From Tenacibaculum sp. 1_MG-2023 (GTDB taxonomy: Bacteria; Bacteroidota; Bacteroidia; Flavobacteriales; Flavobacteriaceae): a stretch of DNA of 64,000 nucleotides. Position numbers and translations under genes: made by a program. The stretch lies in contig NZ_JAUORH010000008.1 of the NCBI RefSeq assembly GCF_030547425.1, positions 1-64,000 of the forward strand, in the 5' to 3' direction. Position 1 is the first letter of the stretch. Every line of letters begins with the position of its first letter. Below, piece after piece: positions 34,688 to 42,519 of the stretch. Under the pieces are notes generated by a model. That model was not told the DNA's origin and searched no databases. It worked only from the letters and a program-made list of their open reading frames with translations.

Positions 34688-35104
34688 TTAATCAACTATT
34701 GGTGTAGGGTCTTGCTTTAAGTAGGCATTAATAACTATAGAATCTCCTTGTTTGATAACCAAGTCTTTTATATTTATAGTTATTTTACCTATGAAAGCTA
34801 TTTCCACATTATGCTTACCAACTCCAACATTAAACAAATTATTATTTAAAAAATGAATATTATTTAGCACGACTATTGGTGTAATTGGCTCACTATAAAA
34901 GTCTTTATCAAAAGTATTTACTTTAAGTAATGTTTCTCCATTTTTAGACTTATAGCTTTTAATAATGTAATTACTACTATTAATTTGTTTTGTTCTTTTA
35001 TTAAGAACTGAAGAACAGGAACTTAAATAAAATAAAATAAAATAAAATAAAATAACCTTATTTACATTTAGTACTTTTCGCATCACTTTTTGCATATCTT
35101 TCAT
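34688..35104 (-). CDS. Small lipoprotein A of the cassette array
   Basis: 138 residues from MKDMQKVMRKV; MRKVLNVNKV seven codons in is the more usual signal-peptide start. Lipobox YLSSC. Homologous to lipoprotein B (shared N-terminus and IKQGDSIVINAYLKQD end). The hydrophobic core of the signal (ILFYFILFY) is coded by six copies of a five-base repeat, so the gene is a candidate for phase variation. It overlaps the end of the intact HExxH lipoprotein gene by 47 bp in another frame. Confidence 0.75.
   Translation of the reverse strand: MKDMQKVMRKVLNVNKVILFYFILFYLSSCSSVLNKRTKQINSSNYIIKSYKSKNGETLLKVNTFDKDFYSEPITPIVVLNNIHFLNNNLFNVGVGKHNVEIAFIGKITINIKDLVIKQGDSIVINAYLKQDPTPIVD
35026..35055 (+). repeat. 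(AATAA)6 microsatellite in a signal-peptide coding region
   Basis: Six perfect copies of AATAA on the plus strand, read as TTATT on the coding strand of lipoprotein A. The unit of five is not a multiple of three, so gain or loss of one copy shifts the frame after the start codon. It lies just past the stop of the HExxH gene. Confidence 0.85.
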
Positions 35105-36728
35105 TTTTTATAATTTTTTGTATTGCTGTTTTTTCTGTGCTACTTAGTGCTTTATATGTATCTGAACTTTCCAATCCTCCCCAGCTCATGGCTGTATAAT
35201 AGTCCATAGATTGTTGATGATTGTCGTAAGCGGATAAAGAATACGCCATTGCTTCTACATACTGACTTATAAATTGATGTTGCGTTAAATTATTCGCTAC
35301 ATCATCAGGATAACTTACTCTATACTTTTGATAGTACTTATTTAATAAAATTGCTAAACTTGGTTCTCTATCTTGATATGTTTTAAAATTAATATATACA
35401 TGCAAACTTTCATGTATTAAAGTTTTGGCTATAGAGAGTTTAGTAGCATCTTTTACCAAATCGGTATCTAAGGTAATACTTTCAATTCCGTTGGTTTCAG
35501 CATTTTTAGGAAAACCTTGAGAATTAGTACCTAATTGTGCTACATCAATTACTAAATCGTAATTTTTACATTTACCAAACAAGTCGAGTACCATTTCAGA
35601 AAGATGCCCTTTCCCTTTTAAATCGGGCACCAAAGCACCATACGTATCTTTTTTCTGTAGTTCTTTTATAATATCGCCTACACAAGGGTTGTTGGTGTCG
35701 TCTATAATGTCGTCATCATAACTTTCAACAATTTTAACGCAATTATCTCCTACTTTTTCAAAACCGATAGGGCATGGTAGTTCATAACCGTTATTTCCAC
35801 CTCCACTTGAATATTCCCTATCTTCACCATCATATGCAGGTCCTCCTCCTGAAGGACTATTGGAATTATAAACATCTACATAACGATCGCCTCCACTTGA
35901 AACCCATACCCAACGCGTGGTTGAACCATTATACTTAGTATGCACATAAATATAATTTATACCTCCATAATTATATATTTTCCCATCATTACTGCTACAT
36001 GAATCACATCTGTTATACCAGTCTGTATAATGACGAGTGGTTTCTGTAACATAACCTCCTCCTGAACCAGAACCTGAACCTCCCCCTCCATTACATCCTT
36101 TTAATGGCTTTCCATTCAAATCTAAACAGCTATCAAATTCTGAATCGTCCATTTTTGGGTAAAGAATATTTTTGTGCTTATCTATTCTATCTGATTTTGT
36201 CTCATTAAAAGAACTTATCTTTTTTCCTAATTTATAGGTATAAATATCCTCTAATTCAGCCAATTCATTAAAAATAAACTTCATTCCACTAAATCCTTCC
36301 TTTGCTATCTCGCTAGGTGCTGTATTTAAAGATTCCTTAAACGGCTCGTACCTATATATCTGAACATCTTCTACAACTCCTTCTTTTTCTCTTACAATTA
36401 GTTTAAGCGTAAGTTTATCTACAAATAAATTTGAATTATTGGATACGGGCTCCTTTTGCTCTATATCGTATTGATAAACCCCTCCTTGATTTTTTTTGTC
36501 TAGAACCAAAATTGTTGGTTTATCCCATCTTATAAATATGTTATTCTCTCCTAAACCTAGTTTTTGACTTACAAGTTTGGTGTTTACTAATGAGGCTTGC
36601 TTATATAATTCTACCTCTGTTAAACCTTCTGTTTTATCATCTTCACAGTTCCACAGCAACAGTGAAAACCCAAACAGGAAAACGCCTAGTTTTAAAAGAT
36701 TAGCAATTTGTTTCTTTCTTTTTTTCAT
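35058..36728 (-). CDS. Lipoprotein with HExxH zinc-protease motif
   Basis: 556 residues. Signal peptide and lipobox LLWNC, an N-terminal domain of about 170 residues, a Gly/Ser-rich linker (GGGGSGSGSGGGY), a Cys-containing Tyr-rich section (YNRCDSCSSNDGKIYNYGG), a second Gly-rich linker, and a C-terminal domain with KTLIHESLHVYINF (H439, E440, H443). HESLH is the zinc-binding and catalytic motif. The layout of variable linker plus C-terminal enzyme recalls polymorphic toxins, but the family is not recognised. Its last 57 codons are duplicated twice downstream, each time with a small lipoprotein gene. Confidence 0.75.
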   Translation of the reverse strand: MKKRKKQIANLLKLGVFLFGFSLLLWNCEDDKTEGLTEVELYKQASLVNTKLVSQKLGLGENNIFIRWDKPTILVLDKKNQGGVYQYDIEQKEPVSNNSNLFVDKLTLKLIVREKEGVVEDVQIYRYEPFKESLNTAPSEIAKEGFSGMKFIFNELAELEDIYTYKLGKKISSFNETKSDRIDKHKNILYPKMDDSEFDSCLDLNGKPLKGCNGGGGSGSGSGGGYVTETTRHYTDWYNRCDSCSSNDGKIYNYGGINYIYVHTKYNGSTTRWVWVSSGGDRYVDVYNSNSPSGGGPAYDGEDREYSSGGGNNGYELPCPIGFEKVGDNCVKIVESYDDDIIDDTNNPCVGDIIKELQKKDTYGALVPDLKGKGHLSEMVLDLFGKCKNYDLVIDVAQLGTNSQGFPKNAETNGIESITLDTDLVKDATKLSIAKTLIHESLHVYINFKTYQDREPSLAILLNKYYQKYRVSYPDDVANNLTQHQFISQYVEAMAYSLSAYDNHQQSMDYYTAMSWGGLESSDTYKALSSTEKTAIQKIIKNERYAKSDAKSTKCK

Positions 36729-37017
36729 GATATTTATAGTTTTAAAATTAGTTACAATTTTTTTTAAAAGTAGCTATTCATGGTTTTTTACACAATAAGG
36801 GGTTTCCCTAATTGTTTTAACTTCTTCTCAGGGGTATCCCTGAGTTTTCTTTAACATTTTTAGCGTAAAAACCTAACATACTGCTACTTGACTCCAAAGT
36901 AAAGCATAAAAAATTAGAAACTGGTAAGTCAGTGACCTACTTTTTCAGTACGTTAATTGTACGGGTATCAGTATTTTAACTCTCAAAAAAAGGCTTTTTT
37001 GTACATTTTCATAGAAA
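36729..37017. other. Intergenic region upstream of the HExxH gene
   Basis: No gene. It contains one perfect short hairpin (listed separately) and leads into the 41-bp tandem repeat. No clear TAnnTTTG box in either direction. Confidence 0.4.
36827..36844 (+). terminator. Isolated perfect hairpin CTCAGGG-GTAT-CCCTGAG
   Basis: Seven-base-pair G+C-rich stem followed by TTTTCTTT on the plus strand, the form of an intrinsic terminator. No plus-strand gene lies within 3 kb upstream, so its job is unclear. It could insulate the HExxH gene or act as a protein site. A similar AGGGG-TTT-CCCT motif lies 20 bp before it. Confidence 0.5.
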
Positions 37018-37250
37018 CCATCAGCGTGATGCGCTGAACAATCCTCAACGCAACGTAACCATCAGCGTGATGCGCTGAACAATCCTCAACGCAACGGAAC
37101 CATCAGCGTGATGCGCTGAACGTTCCTCAACACAACGGAACCATCAGCGTGATGCGCTGAACGTTCCTCAACACAACGGAACCATCAGCGTGACGCGCTG
37201 AACATTCCTCAACACAACAAAACCATCAGCGTGACGCGCTGAACGTTCCT
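37018..37250. repeat. 41-bp hairpin tandem repeat, about 5.7 copies
   Basis: Units start at 37018, 37059, 37100, 37141, 37182 and 37223. Each holds the palindrome TCAGCG-TGATG-CGCTGA; in the last two the loop is TGACG while the stem is unchanged. The linker varies between ACAATCCTCAACGCAACG and ACGTTCCTCAACACAACG. In the middle units GTTCC and GGAAC can form a second stem. The linkers are near-identical, so this is not a CRISPR array. It is G+C-richer than its surroundings. Confidence 0.9.
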
Positions 37251-37449
37251 TTAAATAACAAAATTCTCCACAAGTCTCCTTACAGTGTACCCTATTAACT
37301 ATAGTAACCGTATGTAAACCTCGATTAGTAAGTAAACTTTAACAAATGTTAACTTTTTTAAAAACTTTTATACTCTTAAATTGCTATCGCTATGAAAGTT
37401 ATCAAATCACTTTCTACAAATATTTAATATTAATTTTAAAAATTAGCTT
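37251..37449. other. Leader of the DUF6261 gene
   Basis: 199 AT-rich bases between the hairpin repeat and the next gene. No clear promoter box or structure seen. Confidence 0.35.
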
Positions 37450-38175
37450 ATGAACAGTCCGTATTTAAACCGGTACCGTAATGGTGAATATCTACAATAC
37501 ATGAAAGATATTCTACAACTTGTAAACTTACAAGACGTTGATGCGTTAGCATTAACAAACCCCACTAACGAATTAACAACTATTGTTAATCGTATTGATG
37601 TTTTATACCAACAAGTGCAGGGAAGCACCCTAACACAAGAAATTATAACTCTTGACACTAGAAGGGATAAAGCTATTTCTGGAATTAAAATGATTTTAAA
37701 TGGTTATGAGAACCATTTTAACGAAGCTATAGTAAGTGCCGCCAAAGCACTACTTGCTACTATAAATGCACATGGTACTAATATTATTCGCAAAAGTTAC
37801 CAAGAACAAACCGCTATTTTAGATAGTATTTGTAAAGATTTTGAAACTGAACCTGAGCTTATTCAGGCTATTTCTTTGCTTGATATAGCTACTTGGGTTG
37901 CTGAATTAAAAAATGCCAATACCGAGTTTTCTGCCAAGTATATTGAGCGTGTAGGTGAAACAGCGGCTTCACCAGAAAACAATATTGAAGAGTTGCGTAC
38001 TGAAGCTACGCTTATTTACAGAAAACTTGTATTACACATTGAAGCGCATACAACACTTTCTGAAAACGAAGCCTACCCAACCTTACTTAATGAGATTGAT
38101 GTGTTGGCTAAGCAATATAATTTAGTAGTGGATAATAGGTCTAAATCTAGTACTCCAACTACCGAAGAAGTATAA
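37450..38175 (+). CDS. DUF6261 family protein
   Basis: 241 residues, all-helical and soluble, with no signal peptide. The opening NSPYLNRYRNGEYLQYMKDIL and the LDTRRDKAISGIKMILNGYENHFN segment fit the Bacteroidota-specific DUF6261 family, whose members often sit beside mobile or repeated DNA. Function unknown. A strong terminator follows. Confidence 0.75.
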   Translation: MNSPYLNRYRNGEYLQYMKDILQLVNLQDVDALALTNPTNELTTIVNRIDVLYQQVQGSTLTQEIITLDTRRDKAISGIKMILNGYENHFNEAIVSAAKALLATINAHGTNIIRKSYQEQTAILDSICKDFETEPELIQAISLLDIATWVAELKNANTEFSAKYIERVGETAASPENNIEELRTEATLIYRKLVLHIEAHTTLSENEAYPTLLNEIDVLAKQYNLVVDNRSKSSTPTTEEV

Positions 38176-38209
38176 CATTAGATGATTTCGTATTTCTTTT
38201 ATAGCATAC

Positions 38210-38240
38210 AAAAGGCTCCTGAATAATTCAGGAGCCTTTT
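38210..38240 (+). terminator. Terminator of the DUF6261 gene
   Basis: Perfect 14-bp stem AAAAGGCTCCTGAA / TTCAGGAGCCTTTT with a three-base loop. The A and T ends make it work on both strands. Confidence 0.88.
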
Positions 38241-38293
38241 AATATATTGGTAATGCTATGTAAACCTTGTACATTTTGAGTAAAATTTGTCAA

Positions 38294-38400
38294 TTCGAGT
38301 GAATTTTGCGGGTAAAAACCCGTAAAATTAGTATCGAGAATAAAATTTTACATCTTAGATTGTTGTTCTCTATACGATTTTCTATCGAAAATCACTCGAA
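38294..38400. repeat. Nested palindromic intergenic element
   Basis: Outer arms TTCGAGTGAATTTTG and CGAAAATCACTCGAA, a middle pair GTATCGAGAA / TTCTCTATAC and a small inner hairpin GCGGGT-AAAA-ACCCGT form a multi-stem structure. The TTCGAGTG core is, from memory, a common dispersed intergenic motif in Flavobacteriaceae. Only one copy in this window. A 65-codon frame crossing it looks spurious. Confidence 0.6.
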
Positions 38401-38450
38401 CAGACATTCTTTCGACAAAAAACTTCAAAAATGCACAACAGGTTATGTAA

Positions 38451-40154
38451 TTATAAAGTTACCGTTTTCCCTATACTATTTGAGTAGGTTTTGTTGGTAA
38501 CAGTATCTACATAGTTCCAGTCAGTTTGTATACCTGCTGCTGTTACTGTAAGTTTCATATAGCCTCTTTGAGAGAAATTACTGTATTGTAAATCGTCTAT
38601 TAACAAGCCTAAGGCGCCTTCTAATTCTGTTGCAGATGCTCCTAAGTAAGTTTCTAATCCTGGCGATGATACTGAACTTGTAGCTACCTCTACGGCTACT
38701 TTTTCTCCAGAATTATCTTTTAAATCGCTATACCACGCATTGTGAGTATCTCCTGCCAGCACTACTACATTTTTATTTTTAAAGCTTGCTAAAATGCGTT
38801 CTCTCTCCATAAAATAGCCATCCCAAGCATCTAAGTTATATGGCAATACGGTTTGTACTCTTGCTTTTTCTTCTGCTGTTAACGTAGGGTCGTTTTGTAA
38901 AACTCTTGTTTTAATAGTTACTAATTCTGTTATCGTCTTTTTAAATTGATTAAAAGTTGCTTCACTTGCCCCACCTGTTGCCGATGCTTCTGCCACTACT
39001 GTTGCTAAAAGTGTTAGTAGTTCAGCAGGAATTAACATTTTTCCCATTAAAACTTGCTGTCCTATAATTTGCCACGTACTATTACTAGCTGCTAATTCAC
39101 TTTCTAACCATCCTAATTGGGTAGTTCCTAAAAGTGTAGGTTGTGGGTTTAACCATGCTTGCTGAAAAGCCGCTGCATCAAACGCTCCTTTTTCATCATA
39201 ATACGCTGAATATTCTAGCTGCTTATCTCTACCAACAACACGCGTATCTAACATAATTAAATCTATCAAACTTCCAATTTTCAAGTTTCTGTAAATAATT
39301 GAATTATCTACCAAATTCGTCATGTTAGGTAAGTATTCGCTATACGCTTTTAAGGCACTTTGTTTTCTTGAAGTAAAACTACCTTCATTTTCTTGATGAT
39401 TTTCCGCTCCGTCTTTATACGTATCGTTAGCTACCTCATGGTCATCCCAAACACAAATAAAAGGTTTGGTTCTGTGCAATTCTTTTAATTGCTCGTCTGA
39501 ACGGTATTGGCGGTAGCGGATACGATAATCATCTAACGAAATAATTTCACCTTTAGGCTCTGGTGTTCTAAACGAACCGTAAGTGTTCTCTCCGTATTCG
39601 TATATATAATCTCCTAGGTGGATGACAACATCTGCATCCGATTTTTTTATTTCTTCATATACGTTAAAGTAACCGTAGGCAAAGTTTGCACAAGATGCTA
39701 CTGCTAGTTTTACTTCACTAATTGATTCGCTAAACGTTAAGGTTTCTCCTACTGGCGATGTTGCTTTATCATCAACACTTACAAAACGGTAGTATAGTTT
39801 TTGTCCTGCATCTAAGTCTTTAATTTCAACAGCTACGGTAAAATCTCTTGAAGCATCAGTAGTTATTTCTGCTTGACGAACAACGTCTTTAAAGTTTTTA
39901 TCTTTTGCCAGTTGCCAAATTAAGGTTGCTGAAGCGTTTTGGGTGGTGTAACGAGTCCAAATAATAACTTGCGAGTTTGTAGGATCAAAACTAGCAACTC
40001 CTTGCTCAAAGTTTTTCTCTCCTAAATTATCTGGAATAGGTAATTCATCAATATCATCATCTTTGCAACTAATAAAGTTAGGGACTAAAAGTAGTCCTCC
40101 AGTTACTAATAATGAGTTTCTTAAAAAGTTTCTTCTTTTAATGTTAGTCTTCAT
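38451..40154 (-). CDS. PhoD-like alkaline phosphatase, Tat-exported
   Basis: 567 residues. N-terminal twin-arginine motif KRRNFLRNSLLV, with a possible lipobox (FISC) after it. PhoD N-terminal beta domain (QGVASFDPTNSQVIIWTRYT), then the metallophosphatase core with HLGDYIYEYG, VWDDHEVANDTYKDGAENH and VVLAGDTHNAWYSDL. It likely releases phosphate from phosphodiesters or monoesters outside the inner membrane, using calcium and iron as in PhoD. Single gene. No phosphate-box could be identified. Confidence 0.92.
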   Translation of the reverse strand: MKTNIKRRNFLRNSLLVTGGLLLVPNFISCKDDDIDELPIPDNLGEKNFEQGVASFDPTNSQVIIWTRYTTQNASATLIWQLAKDKNFKDVVRQAEITTDASRDFTVAVEIKDLDAGQKLYYRFVSVDDKATSPVGETLTFSESISEVKLAVASCANFAYGYFNVYEEIKKSDADVVIHLGDYIYEYGENTYGSFRTPEPKGEIISLDDYRIRYRQYRSDEQLKELHRTKPFICVWDDHEVANDTYKDGAENHQENEGSFTSRKQSALKAYSEYLPNMTNLVDNSIIYRNLKIGSLIDLIMLDTRVVGRDKQLEYSAYYDEKGAFDAAAFQQAWLNPQPTLLGTTQLGWLESELAASNSTWQIIGQQVLMGKMLIPAELLTLLATVVAEASATGGASEATFNQFKKTITELVTIKTRVLQNDPTLTAEEKARVQTVLPYNLDAWDGYFMERERILASFKNKNVVVLAGDTHNAWYSDLKDNSGEKVAVEVATSSVSSPGLETYLGASATELEGALGLLIDDLQYSNFSQRGYMKLTVTAAGIQTDWNYVDTVTNKTYSNSIGKTVTL

Positions 40155-40240
40155 ACATAGGGGTCTTTTAATTTCCCTGCATAAGTACTATTTCAACGTT
40201 GCTTTAACGTTACCTAACCTTTACTAAATAAATGAAGTTA

Positions 40241-41086
40241 CTACCAGCCACCTGTGGCTCCACCACCACCAAAGCCTCCGCCTCCGAAACCTCCGCCGAA
40301 GCCGCCTCCGCCTCCAAAGCCTCCTGACGATCCTCCACCGAAGCTTCCGCCGCCAAAACCGCCTCTACCAGCGTTGCTTAAAATAATGGTTTCTAAAATA
40401 CCTCTTGCTACATCCGATTTTCTGTAGCCTCTTCCTCCTCCACGGTTTCCTTTACTTCCGCTTGAGATAATGATAAAGAATACTATTAGAATAATGATAA
40501 AGATAATAAACCCAAAGTTGGTTCCTTTAGATTCTTTTCTACTTCCCTTATACTCACCACTCATTACCTTAAAAACAGCATCTACTCCACTATTTAACCC
40601 AGCATAATAGTCACCTTGTTTAAAATAAGGAATAATATCGTACTCTATAATTTGTCGAGAAACATAATCGGTTAATAGGTGTTCGGTTCCATAACCTGTT
40701 CGGATGGTTATTTTATGATCGTCTTTTGCCAACAACATAAATACTCCGTTGTCTTCCTTTTCTTGTCCTATTCCCCATTCATGCGCCCAATTGGTTGCTA
40801 AGTAGCCTATTTCTTCTCCTTTTGTAGAGCTTATAATTGCTACCACTACTTGTGTTGAAGTGGTATCAGAATACTTAATTAGCTTATTTTCTAAGCTTGC
40901 TTTTTGACTTGGTGATAAAAGGTTTACATAATCGTAAACACTTGTTTGCTCTTTAGGTGTTTCTGGAATTTCAAATCCTTGTGAAAAAAGAGTGTGTCCG
41001 CATAAAAATGCAATAAAAAAAAGAACAACTTTTACGTTTTGTAACTTGCTTGTTCTTTTATATAATGACGTTATATTCTTTATCAT
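40241..41086 (-). CDS. TPM domain protein with glycine-rich tail (YgcG-like)
   Basis: 281 residues: signal peptide (ending LFSQ), TPM_phosphatase domain (VYDYVNLLSPSQKASLENKL ... NGVFMLLAKDDHKITIRTGYG ... IIPYFKQGDYYAGLNSGVDAV), a membrane segment (GFIIFIIILIVFFIIISS), and a tail of GGGFGGG repeats ending GGATGGW. Last gene of the M23-MerR-LemA-TPM-TPM run. Partner of LemA in many bacteria. Exact role unknown. Confidence 0.88.
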   Translation of the reverse strand: MIKNITSLYKRTSKLQNVKVVLFFIAFLCGHTLFSQGFEIPETPKEQTSVYDYVNLLSPSQKASLENKLIKYSDTTSTQVVVAIISSTKGEEIGYLATNWAHEWGIGQEKEDNGVFMLLAKDDHKITIRTGYGTEHLLTDYVSRQIIEYDIIPYFKQGDYYAGLNSGVDAVFKVMSGEYKGSRKESKGTNFGFIIFIIILIVFFIIISSGSKGNRGGGRGYRKSDVARGILETIILSNAGRGGFGGGSFGGGSSGGFGGGGGFGGGFGGGGFGGGGATGGW

Positions 41087-41108
41087 ATTTCTTCCTTCTG
41101 TGAAGGTT

Positions 41109-41546
41109 TTAGCCTTTTGATATTTCGTTGCTTAGCTCATCTTCATCATCTGTAGTCCACGGAAAGTGAGCTTGTAATTCTTTTCCTGCTTTTAGCACAC
41201 CATCTATAATTCCTTGTTTAAAATCTCCTTGTTTAAATTGGTTTTGGATGGCTTCTTTGGTTGTTTCCCAAAAGTTATCGGGAACCACGTTGTTAATACC
41301 TTCATCACCGTAAATTACAAATATATGATCGTCAACAGCGATGTACAACAACACACCGTTTCGTTGCTGGGTATTAAACATTTTAAGCATTTGAAATACT
41401 TCTAGTGCTCGGTCATAGTGAGAACCTTCCGTAGTTCTCTCTATATGTACACGAATTTCACCAGAAGTATTTCGTTCTGCTTCTCTAATAGCCTGAACGA
41501 TTTCCTCTTCTTCTTTGGCAGTAAGAAAATCTTCTACTTTAGACAT
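41109..41546 (-). CDS. Short TPM domain protein
   Basis: 145 residues and a single TPM domain (REAERNTSGEIRVHIE, GVLLYIAVDDHIFVIYGDEGIN, FKQGIIDGVLKAGKELQAHFPW). No signal peptide, so it is likely cytoplasmic-facing. It sits 6 bp after lemA and 22 bp before the longer TPM gene, an arrangement conserved in Bacteroidota. Confidence 0.88.
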   Translation of the reverse strand: MSKVEDFLTAKEEEEIVQAIREAERNTSGEIRVHIERTTEGSHYDRALEVFQMLKMFNTQQRNGVLLYIAVDDHIFVIYGDEGINNVVPDNFWETTKEAIQNQFKQGDFKQGIIDGVLKAGKELQAHFPWTTDDEDELSNEISKG

Positions 41547-41552
41547 ATATTT

Positions 41553-42149
41553 TTAGAATTTAAAATCTACATCAGGCGCATTCTCTGAACCTGCATCAGC
41601 CTTGTAACGTGCCATTTCAGTTAAGTTAAACATCCCCGCTAACAAGTTACCAGGAAACATTTTAATATGCTTGTTATACTTATTAACGCTTTCGTTATAA
41701 CGGTCACGTGCTACGTTAATTCTATTTTCTGTTCCTTCTAACTGACTTTGTAATTCTAAGAAGTTTTTGTTTGCTTTGATATCTGGATAACGCTCTACAG
41801 ATACTAATAACTTAGATAAAGCTCCGCTTAACCCTGTTTGTGCTTGTTGAAATTGTGCCATTTTATCTGGTGTTAAGTCACCAGTATTAATGTTTACAGA
41901 AGTTGCTTTTGCTCTTGCATTGATTACCTCTGTTAACGTACTTTTTTCAAAATCGGCTGCTCCTTGTACTGTTTTAATTAAGTTCTTAATTAAATCACTT
42001 CTTCGTTGATAAGAACTCTCTACATTAGACCATGTAGTTTTAGCATCTTCTTGGTATGTTACTGCGGTATTATAAAATCCTTTTGCCCATGAATAAATTC
42101 CAAATACTAGAACTCCTATAATAATTAAAGGCACTAACCATTTTTTCAT
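41553..42149 (-). CDS. lemA: LemA family protein
   Basis: 198 residues. One N-terminal membrane segment (WLVPLIIIGVLVFGIYSWAKGFYN) followed by the helical LemA domain with YQRRSDLIKNLIKTVQGAADFEKSTL and NVARDRYNESVNKYN. The membrane-anchored helical bundle has no known enzyme activity. It always travels with TPM proteins in this group. Confidence 0.93.
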   Translation of the reverse strand: MKKWLVPLIIIGVLVFGIYSWAKGFYNTAVTYQEDAKTTWSNVESSYQRRSDLIKNLIKTVQGAADFEKSTLTEVINARAKATSVNINTGDLTPDKMAQFQQAQTGLSGALSKLLVSVERYPDIKANKNFLELQSQLEGTENRINVARDRYNESVNKYNKHIKMFPGNLLAGMFNLTEMARYKADAGSENAPDVDFKF

Positions 42150-42168
42150 AATCTTTGATTTTTTGTAA

Positions 42169-42498
42169 TTATAATTGATTTTTGATTTTAATTAATTCTG
42201 CTTTTACAGTTTCTAATCTACTAATAATTTCCTGATTATTTAAGACTCCTGCTGGGTTTTTCTTTAGCTTTTGTTTTGCGCCGTCTAAAGTAAACCCTCT
42301 TTCTTTTACAAGGTTGTAAATAATTTTAAAGTTTTTTACGTCTTCTTGTGTAAACAACCGATCACCTTTAGCATTTTTTTTAGGATTGATGATTTCAAAC
42401 TCTTTATCCCAAAACCTAATGAGTGAACTATTTACCCCAAAAGCTTTAGCGACTTCACCTATTCTATAATATCGTTTATCAGGTAAGTCTACATACAT
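42169..42498 (-). CDS. MerR family transcriptional regulator (short)
   Basis: 109 residues: winged-helix MerR DNA-binding domain (RYYRIGEVAKAFGVNSSLIRFWDKEF, RLFTQEDVKNFKIIYNLVKERGFTL) and a short coiled coil, with no effector domain. Located between M23 peptidase and lemA with about 20-bp gaps, so it is probably cotranscribed and could control this envelope operon. Confidence 0.9.
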   Translation of the reverse strand: MYVDLPDKRYYRIGEVAKAFGVNSSLIRFWDKEFEIINPKKNAKGDRLFTQEDVKNFKIIYNLVKERGFTLDGAKQKLKKNPAGVLNNQEIISRLETVKAELIKIKNQL

Positions 42499-42519
42499 TT
42501 TTCACAGCTTGTTATGTGT

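Noticed and set aside
37018..37250. CRISPR-like appearance of the 41-bp repeat
   Set aside because: The linkers between palindromes are nearly the same in every unit and no cas gene is present, so they are not spacers.
38306..38500. 65-codon plus-strand frame after DUF6261
   Set aside because: It crosses the multi-stem palindromic element and runs antisense into the end of the phosphatase gene; no protein-like composition.
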